From Gordionus sp. m RMFG-2023 (Eukaryota; Nematomorpha; Gordioida; Chordodea; Parachordodidae): a stretch of DNA of 64,000 nucleotides. Location of the stretch: contig NC_088775.1 in assembly GCF_954871325.1 (NCBI RefSeq), positions 35,813,561 to 35,877,560 on the forward strand. The letters are read 5' to 3'. This document shows positions 23,499 to 35,350 of the stretch, in pieces. The notes under the pieces were generated by a model that saw nothing but the letters and a program-made list of their open reading frames with translations, was not told the DNA's origin and searched no databases. The position numbers and the translations under genes were made by a program. Position 1 is the stretch's first letter; every line of letters starts with the position of its first letter.

Positions 23499-26400
23499 CT
23501 AACATCTTGAACGCAATTTTAAGGATTTTTATATCATTGAACTCAGAATTAAATTTCCTATCCAATTATGCTTAGATGAATGAATTTTTTTACGTTTCCG
23601 GTTCAAAAAATAATATTTTTGTCGCGAAAATGTTCGAAGGGAAAAGGCTAACATCTTAAATTTAATTTTTAAAATTTTTTGTGGTAAAAACGTTGGAAAG
23701 GAAAAGGCTAACATCTTATATGCAATTTTGAATATTTTTATATCATTCTACTCAGAATTAAATTTTCTAGCCAATTATGCTTAGATGTATTTTTTTACGT
23801 AACCGGTTCAAAAAATAATATTTTTGTCGCCAAAACGTTCGAAGGGAAAAGGCTAACATCTTGAACGCAATTTTAAGGATTTTTATATCATTGAACTCAG
23901 AATTAAATTTCCTATCCAATTATGCTTAGATGTATTTTTTTACGTTTCCGGTTCAAAAAATAATATTTTTGTCGCGAAAACGTTCGAAGGGAAAAGGCTA
24001 ACATCTTAAGTTTAATTTTATAAATTTTTATATCATTGAACACAGAATTAAATTTCCTATCTAAATATGCTTTGATGTAATTTTTTACGTTATCGGTTCA
24101 AAAAATATTTTTAAAATTTTTTTGTGGTAAAAACGTTCGAAAGGAAAAGGGTAACATCTTAAACGCAATTTTATGTATTTTTATATCATTGAACTCAGAA
24201 TTAAATTTCCTATCCAATTATGCTTAGATATATTTTTTTACGTTTCCGGTTCAAAAAATAATATTTTTGTCGCAAAAACGTTGGAAGTTAGAAGGCTAAC
24301 ATCTTATATGCAATTTTGAATATTTTTATATCATTATACTCAGAATTAAATTTTCTAGCCAATTATGCTTAGATGTATTTTTTTACGTAACCGGTTCAAA
24401 AAATAATATTTTTGTCGCCAAAACGTTCGAAGGGAAAAGGCTAACATCTTGAACGCAATTTTAAGGATTTTTATATCATTGAACTCAGAATTAAATTTCC
24501 TATCCAATTATGCTTAGATGTATTTATTTGCGTTTCCGGTTCAAAAAATAACATTTTTGTCGCGAAAACGTTCGAAGGGAAAAGGCTAACATCTTAAGTT
24601 TAATTTTATAAATTTTTATATCATTGAACACAGAATTAAATTTCCTATCTAAATATGCTTTGATGTAATTTTTTACGTTATCGGTTCAAAAAATATTTTT
24701 AAAATTTTTTTGTGGTAAAAACGTTCAAAGGGAAAAGGCTAACATCTTAAATTTAATTTTAAAAATTTTTTGTGGTAAAAACGTTGGAAAGGAAAAGGCT
24801 AACATCTTATATGCAATTTTGAATATTTTTATATCATTCTACTCAGAATTAAATTTTCTAGCCAATTATGCTTAGATGTATTTTTTTACGTTACCGGTTC
24901 AAAAAATAATATTTTTGTCGCCAAAACGTTCGAAGGGAAAAGGCTAACATCTTGAACGCAATTTTAAGGATTTTTATATCATTGAACTCAGAATTAAATT
25001 TCCTATCCAATTATGCTTAGATATATTTTTTTACGTTTCCGGTTCAAAAAATAATATTTTTGTCGCAAAAACGTTGGAAGTTAGAAGGCTAACATCTTAT
25101 ATGCAATTTTGAATATTTTTATATCATTCTACTCAGAATTAAATTTTCTAGCCAATTATGCTTAGATGTATTTTTTTACGTAACCGGTTCAAAAAATAAT
25201 ATTTTTGTCGCCAAAACGTTCGAAGGGAAAATGCTAACATCTTGAACGCAATTTTAAGGATTTTTATATCATTGAACTCAGAATTAAATTTCCTAGCCAA
25301 TTATGCTTAGATGTATTTTTTTACGTTACCGGTTCAAAAAATAATATTTTTGTCGCCAAAACGTTCGAAGGGAAAATGCTAACATCTTGAACGCAATTTT
25401 AAGGATTTTTATATCATTGAACTCAGAATTAAATTTCCTAGCCAATTATGCTTAGATGTATTTTTTTACGTTTCCGGTTCAAAAAATAATATTTTTGTCG
25501 CGAAAATGTTCGAAGGGAAAAGGCTAACATCTTAAATTTAATTTTAAAAATTTTTTGTGGTAAAAACGTTGGAAAGGAAAAGGCTAACATCTTATATGCA
25601 ATTTTGAATATTTATATATCATTCTACTCAGAATTAAATTTTCTTGCCAATTATGCTTAGATGTATTTTTTTACGTTACCGGTTCAAAAAATAATATTTT
25701 TGTCGCCAAAACGTTCGAAGGGAAAAGGCTAACATCTTGAACGCAATTTTAAGGATTTTTATATCATTGAACTCAGAATTAAATTTCCTATCCAATTATG
25801 CTTAGATATATTTTTTTACGTTTCCGGTTCAAAAAATAATATTTTTGTCGCAAAAACGTTGGAAGTTAGAAGGCTAACATCTTATATGCAATTTTGAATA
25901 TTTTTATATCATTCTACTCAGAATTAAATTTTCTAGCCAATTATGCTTAGATGTATTTTTTTACGTAACCGGTTCAAAAAATAATATTTTTGTCGCCAAA
26001 ACGTTCGAAGGGAAAATGCTAACATCTTGAACGCAATTTTAAGGATTTTTATATCATTGAACTCAGAATTAAATTTCCTATCCAATTATGCTTAGATGTA
26101 TTTATTTACGTTTCCGGTTCAAAAAATAACATTTTTGTCGCGAAAACGTTCGAAGGGAAAAGGCTAACATCTTAAGTTTAATTTTATAAATTTTTATATC
26201 ATTGAACACAGAATTAAATTTCCTATCTAAATATGCTTTGATGTAATTTTTTACGTTATCGGTTCAAAAAATATTTTTAAAATTTTTTTGTGGTAAAAAC
26301 GTTCGAAAGGAAAAGGGTAACATCTTAAACGCAATTTTATGTATTTTTATATCATTGAACTCAGAATTAAATTTCCTATCCAATTATGCTTAGATATATT

Positions 26401-26904
26401 TTTTTACGTTTCCGGTTCAAAAAATAATATTTTTGTCGCAAAAACGTTGGAAGTTAGAAGGCTAACATCTTATATGCAATTTTGAATATTTTTATATCAT
26501 TATACTCAGAATTAAATTTTCTAGCCAATTATGCTTAGATGTATTTTTTTACGTAACCGGTTCAAAAAATAATATTTTTGTCGCCAAAACGTTCGAAGGG
26601 AAAAGGCTAACATCTTGAACGCAATTTTAAGGATTTTTATATCATTGAACTCAGAATTAAATTTCCTATCCAATTATGCTTAGATGTATTTATTTGCGTT
26701 TCCGGTTCAAAAAATAACATTTTTGTCGCGAAAACGTTCGAAGGGAAAAGGCTAACATCTTAAGTTTAATTTTATAAATTTTTATATCATTGAACACAGA
26801 ATTAAATTTCCTATCTAAATATGCTTTGATGTAATTTTTTACGTTATCGGTTCAAAAAATATTTTTAAAATTTTTTTGTGGTAAAAACGTTCGAAGGGAA
26901 AAGG
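23499..26904. repeat. B-family higher-order repeat, copy B2 (25 monomers, 3406 bp)
   Basis: This is the same unit with two changes. Monomer 1 has a 4-bp tandem duplication (GATGAATGAATTTT, around 23577), making it 149 bp. A block of four monomers (starts 26164, 26317, 26462 and 26607; 588 bp), equivalent to monomers 5-8, sits between monomers 20 and 21. The monomer at 26019 begins like monomer 20 but ends CGAAGGGAAAAGG like monomer 4. The one at 26752 begins like monomer 9 but ends like monomer 21. Both crossover points therefore lie inside matching monomers. Confidence 0.92.
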
Positions 26905-29722
26905 CTAACATCTTGAACGCAATTTTAAGGATTTTTATATCATTGAACTCAGAATTAAATTTCCTATCCAATTATGCTTAGATGAATGAATTTTTTTACG
27001 TTTCCGGTTCAAAAAATAATATTTTTGTCGCGAAAATGTTCGAAGGGAAAAGGCTAACATCTTAAATTTAATTTTTAAAATTTTTTGTGGTAAAAACGTT
27101 GGAAAGGAAAAGGCTAACATCTTATATGCAATTTTGAATATTTTTATATCATTCTACTCAGAATTAAATTTTCTAGCCAATTATGCTTAGATGTATTTTT
27201 TTACGTAACCGGTTCAAAAAATAATATTTTTGTCGCCAAAACGTTCGAAGGGAAAAGGCTAACATCTTGAACGCAATTTTAAGGATTTTTATATCATTGA
27301 ACTCAGAATTAAATTTCCTATCCAATTATGCTTAGATGTATTTTTTTACGTTTCCGGTTCAAAAAATAATATTTTTGTCGCGAAAACGTTCGAAGGGAAA
27401 AGGCTAACATCTTAAGTTTAATTTTATAAATTTTTATATCATTGAACACAGAATTAAATTTCCTATCTAAATATGCTTTGATGTAATTTTTTACGTTATC
27501 GGTTCAAAAAATATTTTTAAAATTTTTTTGTGGTAAAAACGTTCGAAAGGAAAAGGGTAACATCTTAAACGCAATTTTATGTATTTTTATATCATTGAAC
27601 TCAGAATTAAATTTCCTATCCAATTATGCTTAGATATATTTTTTTACGTTTCCGGTTCAAAAAATAATATTTTTGTCGCAAAAACGTTGGAAGTTAGAAG
27701 GCTAACATCTTATATGCAATTTTGAATATTTTTATATCATTATACTCAGAATTAAATTTTCTAGCCAATTATGCTTAGATGTATTTTTTTACGTAACCGG
27801 TTCAAAAAATAATATTTTTGTCGCCAAAACGTTCGAAGGGAAAAGGCTAACATCTTGAACGCAATTTTAAGGATTTTTATATCATTGAACTCAGAATTAA
27901 ATTTCCTATCCAATTATGCTTAGATGTATTTATTTGCGTTTCCGGTTCAAAAAATAACATTTTTGTCGCGAAAACGTTCGAAGGGAAAAGGCTAACATCT
28001 TAAGTTTAATTTTATAAATTTTTATATCATTGAACACAGAATTAAATTTCCTATCTAAATATGCTTTGATGTAATTTTTTACGTTATCGGTTCAAAAAAT
28101 ATTTTTAAAATTTTTTTGTGGTAAAAACGTTCAAAGGGAAAAGGCTAACATCTTAAATTTAATTTTAAAAATTTTTTGTGGTAAAAACGTTGGAAAGGAA
28201 AAGGCTAACATCTTATATGCAATTTTGAATATTTTTATATCATTCTACTCAGAATTAAATTTTCTAGCCAATTATGCTTAGATGTATTTTTTTACGTTAC
28301 CGGTTCAAAAAATAATATTTTTGTCGCCAAAACGTTCGAAGGGAAAAGGCTAACATCTTGAACGCAATTTTAAGGATTTTTATATCATTGAACTCAGAAT
28401 TAAATTTCCTATCCAATTATGCTTAGATATATTTTTTTACGTTTCCGGTTCAAAAAATAATATTTTTGTCGCAAAAACGTTGGAAGTTAGAAGGCTAACA
28501 TCTTATATGCAATTTTGAATATTTTTATATCATTCTACTCAGAATTAAATTTTCTAGCCAATTATGCTTAGATGTATTTTTTTACGTAACCGGTTCAAAA
28601 AATAATATTTTTGTCGCCAAAACGTTCGAAGGGAAAATGCTAACATCTTGAACGCAATTTTAAGGATTTTTATATCATTGAACTCAGAATTAAATTTCCT
28701 AGCCAATTATGCTTAGATGTATTTTTTTACGTTACCGGTTCAAAAAATAATATTTTTGTCGCCAAAACGTTCGAAGGGAAAATGCTAACATCTTGAACGC
28801 AATTTTAAGGATTTTTATATCATTGAACTCAGAATTAAATTTCCTAGCCAATTATGCTTAGATGTATTTTTTTACGTTTCCGGTTCAAAAAATAATATTT
28901 TTGTCGCGAAAATGTTCGAAGGGAAAAGGCTAACATCTTAAATTTAATTTTAAAAATTTTTTGTGGTAAAAACGTTGGAAAGGAAAAGGCTAACATCTTA
29001 TATGCAATTTTGAATATTTATATATCATTCTACTCAGAATTAAATTTTCTTGCCAATTATGCTTAGATGTATTTTTTTACGTTACCGGTTCAAAAAATAA
29101 TATTTTTGTCGCCAAAACGTTCGAAGGGAAAAGGCTAACATCTTGAACGCAATTTTAAGGATTTTTATATCATTGAACTCAGAATTAAATTTCCTATCCA
29201 ATTATGCTTAGATATATTTTTTTACGTTTCCGGTTCAAAAAATAATATTTTTGTCGCAAAAACGTTGGAAGTTAGAAGGCTAACATCTTATATGCAATTT
29301 TGAATATTTTTATATCATTCTACTCAGAATTAAATTTTCTAGCCAATTATGCTTAGATGTATTTTTTTACGTAACCGGTTCAAAAAATAATATTTTTGTC
29401 GCCAAAACGTTCGAAGGGAAAATGCTAACATCTTGAACGCAATTTTAAGGATTTTTATATCATTGAACTCAGAATTAAATTTCCTATCCAATTATGCTTA
29501 GATGTATTTATTTACGTTTCCGGTTCAAAAAATAACATTTTTGTCGCGAAAACGTTCGAATAGAAAAGGCTAACATCTTAAGTTTAATTTTATAAATTTT
29601 TATATCATTGAACACAGAATTAAATTTCCTATCTAAATATGCTTTGATGTAATTTTTTACGTTATCGGTTCAAAAAATATTTTTAAAATTTTTTTGTGGT
29701 AAAAACGTTCGAAGGGAAAAGG
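26905..29722. repeat. B-family higher-order repeat, copy B3 (21 monomers, 2818 bp)
   Basis: It has the same order as B1 with the 4-bp GAAT duplication in monomer 1 (around 26983), shared only with B2. Monomer starts are 26905, 27054, 27114, 27259, 27404, 27557, 27702, 27847, 27992, 28145, 28205, 28350, 28495, 28640, 28785, 28930, 28990, 29135, 29280, 29425 and 29570. It lacks the 588-bp insertion of B2. Confidence 0.92.
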
Positions 29723-32536
29723 CTAACATCTTGAACGCAATTTTAAGGATTTTTATATCATTGAACTCAGAATTAAATTTCCTATCCAATTATGCTTAGA
29801 TGAATTTTTTTACGTTTCCGGTTCAAAAAATAATATTTTTGTCGCGAAAATGTTCGAAGGGAAAAGGCTAACATCTTAAATTTAATTTTTAAAATTTTTT
29901 GTGGTAAAAACGTTGGAAAGGAAAAGGCTAACATCTTATATGCAATTTTGAATATTTTTATATCATTCTACTCAGAATTAAATTTTCTAGCCAATTATGC
30001 TTAGATGTATTTTTTTACGTAACCGGTTCAAAAAATAATATTTTTGTCGCCAAAACGTTCGAAGGGAAAAGGCTAACATCTTGAACGCAATTTTAAGGAT
30101 TTTTATATCATTGAACTCAGAATTAAATTTCCTATCCAATTATGCTTAGATGTATTTTTTTACGTTTCCGGTTCAAAAAATAATATTTTTGTCGCGAAAA
30201 CGTTCGAAGGGAAAAGGCTAACATCTTAAGTTTAATTTTATAAATTTTTATATCATTGAACACAGAATTAAATTTCCTATCTAAATATGCTTTGATGTAA
30301 TTTTTTACGTTATCGGTTCAAAAAATATTTTTAAAATTTTTTTGTGGTAAAAACGTTCGAAAGGAAAAGGGTAACATCTTAAACGCAATTTTATGTATTT
30401 TTATATCATTGAACTCAGAATTAAATTTCCTATCCAATTATGCTTAGATATATTTTTTTACGTTTCCGGTTCAAAAAATAATATTTTTGTCGCAAAAACG
30501 TTGGAAGTTAGAAGGCTAACATCTTATATGCAATTTTGAATATTTTTATATCATTATACTCAGAATTAAATTTTCTAGCCAATTATGCTTAGATGTATTT
30601 TTTTACGTAACCGGTTCAAAAAATAATATTTTTGTCGCCAAAACGTTCGAAGGGAAAAGGCTAACATCTTGAACGCAATTTTAAGGATTTTTATATCATT
30701 GAACTCAGAATTAAATTTCCTATCCAATTATGCTTAGATGTATTTATTTGCGTTTCCGGTTCAAAAAATAACATTTTTGTCGCGAAAACGTTCGAAGGGA
30801 AAAGGCTAACATCTTAAGTTTAATTTTATAAATTTTTATATCATTGAACACAGAATTAAATTTCCTATCTAAATATGCTTTGATGTAATTTTTTACGTTA
30901 TCGGTTCAAAAAATATTTTTAAAATTTTTTTGTGGTAAAAACGTTCAAAGGGAAAAGGCTAACATCTTAAATTTAATTTTAAAAATTTTTTGTGGTAAAA
31001 ACGTTGGAAAGGAAAAGGCTAACATCTTATATGCAATTTTGAATATTTTTATATCATTCTACTCAGAATTAAATTTTCTAGCCAATTATGCTTAGATGTA
31101 TTTTTTTACGTTACCGGTTCAAAAAATAATATTTTTGTCGCCAAAACGTTCGAAGGGAAAAGGCTAACATCTTGAACGCAATTTTAAGGATTTTTATATC
31201 ATTGAACTCAGAATTAAATTTCCTATCCAATTATGCTTAGATATATTTTTTTACGTTTCCGGTTCAAAAAATAATATTTTTGTCGCAAAAACGTTGGAAG
31301 TTAGAAGGCTAACATCTTATATGCAATTTTGAATATTTTTATATCATTCTACTCAGAATTAAATTTTCTAGCCAATTATGCTTAGATGTATTTTTTTACG
31401 TAACCGGTTCAAAAAATAATATTTTTGTCGCCAAAACGTTCGAAGGGAAAATGCTAACATCTTGAACGCAATTTTAAGGATTTTTATATCATTGAACTCA
31501 GAATTAAATTTCCTAGCCAATTATGCTTAGATGTATTTTTTTACGTTACCGGTTCAAAAAATAATATTTTTGTCGCCAAAACGTTCGAAGGGAAAATGCT
31601 AACATCTTGAACGCAATTTTAAGGATTTTTATATCATTGAACTCAGAATTAAATTTCCTAGCCAATTATGCTTAGATGTATTTTTTTACGTTTCCGGTTC
31701 AAAAAATAATATTTTTGTCGCGAAAATGTTCGAAGGGAAAAGGCTAACATCTTAAATTTAATTTTAAAAATTTTTTGTGGTAAAAACGTTGGAAAGGAAA
31801 AGGCTAACATCTTATATGCAATTTTGAATATTTATATATCATTCTACTCAGAATTAAATTTTCTTGCCAATTATGCTTAGATGTATTTTTTTACGTTACC
31901 GGTTCAAAAAATAATATTTTTGTCGCCAAAACGTTCGAAGGGAAAAGGCTAACATCTTGAACGCAATTTTAAGGATTTTTATATCATTGAACTCAGAATT
32001 AAATTTCCTATCCAATTATGCTTAGATATATTTTTTTACGTTTCCGGTTCAAAAAATAATATTTTTGTCGCAAAAACGTTGGAAGTTAGAAGGCTAACAT
32101 CTTATATGCAATTTTGAATATTTTTATATCATTCTACTCAGAATTAAATTTTCTAGCCAATTATGCTTAGATGTATTTTTTTACGTAACCGGTTCAAAAA
32201 ATAATATTTTTGTCGCCAAAACGTTCGAAGGGAAAATGCTAACATCTTGAACGCAATTTTAAGGATTTTTATATCATTGAACTCAGAATTAAATTTCCTA
32301 TCCAATTATGCTTAGATGTATTTATTTACGTTTCCGGTTCAAAAAATAACATTTTTGTCGCGAAAACGTTCGAATAGAAAAGGCTAACATCTTAAGTTTA
32401 ATTTTATAAATTTTTATATCATTGAACACAGAATTAAATTTCCTATCTAAATATGCTTTGATGTAATTTTTTACGTTATCGGTTCAAAAAATATTTTTAA
32501 AATTTTTTTGTGGTAAAAACGTTCGAAGGGAAAAGG
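29723..32536. repeat. B-family higher-order repeat, copy B4 (21 monomers, 2814 bp)
   Basis: It has the order and length of B1 and lacks the GAAT duplication. Monomer starts are 29723, 29868, 29928, 30073, 30218, 30371, 30516, 30661, 30806, 30959, 31019, 31164, 31309, 31454, 31599, 31744, 31804, 31949, 32094, 32239 and 32384. The part from 30516 on is also the start of the 14355-bp duplication, so it reappears at 44871-46891. Confidence 0.92.
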
Positions 32537-35350
32537 CTAACATCTTAAACGCAATTTTATGTATTTTTATATCATTGAACTCAGAATTAAATTTCCTAGC
32601 CAATTATGCTTAGATGTATTTTTTTACGTTTCCGGTTCAAAAAATAATATTTTTGTCGCGAAAATGTTCGAAGGGAAAAGGCTAACATCTTAAATTTAAT
32701 TTTAAAAATTTTTTGTGGTAAAAACGTTGGAAAGGAAAAGGCTAACATCTTATATGCAATTTTGAATATTTTTATATCATTCTACTCAGAATTAAATTTT
32801 CTAGCCAATTATGCTTAGATGTATTTTTTTACGTTACCGGTTCAAAAAATAATATTTTTGTCGCCAAAACGTTCGAAGGGAAAAGGCTAACATCTTGAAC
32901 GCAATTTTAAGGATTTTTATATCATTGAACTCAGAATTAAATTTCCTATCCAATTATGCTTAGATATATTTTTTTACGTTTCCGGTTCAAAAAATAATAT
33001 TTTTGTCGCAAAAACGTTGGAAGTTAGAAGGCTAACATCTTATATGCAATTTTGAATATTTTTATATCATTCTACTCAGAATTAAATTTTCTAGCCAATT
33101 ATGCTTAGATGTATTTTTTTACGTAACCGGTTCAAAAAATAATATTTTTGTCGCCAAAACGTTCGAAGGGAAAATGCTAACATCTTGAACGCAATTTTAA
33201 GGATATTTATATCATTGAACTCAGAATTAAATTTCCTATCCAATTATGCTTAGATGTATTTATTTACGTTTCCGGTTCAAAAAATAACATTTTTGTCGCG
33301 AAAACGTTCGAATAGAAAAGTCTAACATCTTAAGTTTAATTTTATAAATTTTTATATCATTGAACACAGAATTAAATTTCCTATCTAAATATGCTTTGAT
33401 GTAATTTTTTACGTTATCGGTTCAAAAAATATTTTTAAAATTTTTTTGTGGTAAAAACGTTCGAAGGGAAAAGGCTAACATCTTAAACGCAATTTTATGT
33501 ATTTTTATATCATTGAACTCAGAATTAAATTTCCTATCCAATTATGCTTAGATGAATTTTTTTACGTTTCCGGTTCAAAAAATAATATTTTTGTCGCGAA
33601 AATGTTCGAAGGGAAAAGGCTAACATCTTAAATTTAATTTTAAAAATTTTTTGTGGTAAAAACGTTGGAAAGGAAAAGGCTAACATCTTATATGCAATTT
33701 TGAATATTTTTATATCATTCTACTCAGAATTAAATTTTCTAGCCAATTATGCTTAGATGTATTTTTTTACGTTACCGGTTGAAAAAATAATATTTTTGTC
33801 GCCAAAACGTTCGAAGGGAAAAGGCTAACATCTTGAACGCAATTTTAAGGATTTTTATATCATTGAACTCAGAATTAAATTTCCTATCCAATTATGCTTT
33901 GATATATTTTTTTACGTTTCCGGTTCAAAAAATAATATTTTTGTCGCAAAAACGTTGGAAGTTAGAAGGCTAACATCTTATATGCAATTTTGAATATTTT
34001 TATATCATTCTACGCAGAATTAAATTTTCTAGCCAATTATGCTTAGATGTATTTTTTTACGTAACCGGTTCAAAAAAGAATATTTTTGTCGCCAAAACGT
34101 TCGAAGGGAAAAGGCTAACATCTTGAACGCAATTTTAAGGATTTTTATATCATTGAACTCAGAATTAAATTTACTATCCAATTATGCTTAGATGTATTTT
34201 TTTACGTTTCCGGTTCAAAAAATAATATTTTTGTCGCCAAAACGTTCGAAGGGAAAAGGCTAACATCTTGAACGCAATTTTAAGGATTTTTATATCATTG
34301 AACTCAGAATTAAATTTCCTATCCAATTATGCTTAGATGTATTTTTTTACGTTTCCGGTTCAAAAAATAATATTTTTGTCGCGAAAATGTTCGAAGGGAA
34401 AAGGCTAACATCTTAAATTTAATTTTTAAAATTTTTTTTGGTAAAAACGTTGGAAAGGAAAAGGCTAACATCTTATATGCAATTTTGAATATTTTTATAT
34501 CATTCTACTCAGAATTAAATTTTCTAGCCAATTATGCTTAGATGTATTTTTTTATGTAACCGGTTCAAAAAATAATATTTTTGTCGCCAAAACGTTCGAA
34601 GGGAAAAGGCTAACATCTTGAACGCAATTTTAAGGATTTTTATATCATTGAACTCAGAATTAAATTTCCTATCCAATTATGCTTAGATGTATTTTTTTAC
34701 GTTTCCGGTTCAAAAAATAATATTTTTGTCGCGAAAATGTTCGAAGGGAAAAGGCTAACATCTTAAATTTAATTTTAAAAATTTTTATATCATTGAACAC
34801 AGAATTAAATTTCCTATCTAAATATGCTTTGATGTAATTTTTTACGTTATCGGTTCAAAAAATATTTTTAAAATTTTTTTGTGGTAAAAACGTTCGAAAG
34901 GAAAAGGATAACATCTTAAACGCAATTTTATGTATTTTTATATCATTCTACTCAGAATTAAATTTTCTAGCCAATTATGCTTAGATGTATTTTTTTACGT
35001 AACCGGTTCAAAAAATAATATTTTTGTCGCCAAAACGTTCGAAGGGAAAATGCTAACATCTTGAACGCAATTTTAAGGATTTTTATATCATTGAACTCAG
35101 AATTAAATTTCCTATCCAATTATGCTTAGATGTATTTATTTACGTTTCCGGTTCAAAAAATAACATTTTTGTCGCGAAAACGTTCGAATAGAAAAGGCTA
35201 ACATCTTAAGTTTAATTTTATAAATTTTTATATCATTGAACACAGAATTAAATTTCCTATCTAAATATGCTTTGATGTAATTTTTTACGTTATCGGTTCA
35301 AAAAATATTTTTAAAATTTTTTTGTGGTAAAAACGTTCGAAGGGAAAAGG
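32537..35350. repeat. Mosaic 21-monomer block of 2814 bp
   Basis: Starts are 32537, 32682, 32742, 32887, 33032, 33177, 33322, 33475, 33620, 33680, 33825, 33970, 34115, 34260, 34405, 34465, 34610, 34755, 34908, 35053 and 35198. It holds the same numbers of 145-, 153- and 60-bp monomers as a B unit (15, 3 and 3), but in a different order. The flanks on both sides (32094-32536 and 34908-35350) and the first monomers after them match at offset 2814. It may be a rearranged fifth B unit, or the equal total may be chance. It recurs at 46892-49705. Confidence 0.7.

Noticed and set aside
23529-23714. Open frame of 61 codons on the minus strand, repeated identically at 26935-27120
   Set aside because: It crosses monomer junctions of the satellite, exists only because B2 and B3 carry the 4-bp GAAT duplication, and is absent from B1 and B4. 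Its product is low-complexity translated satellite (Lys, Phe, Leu rich) with no recognisable domain.
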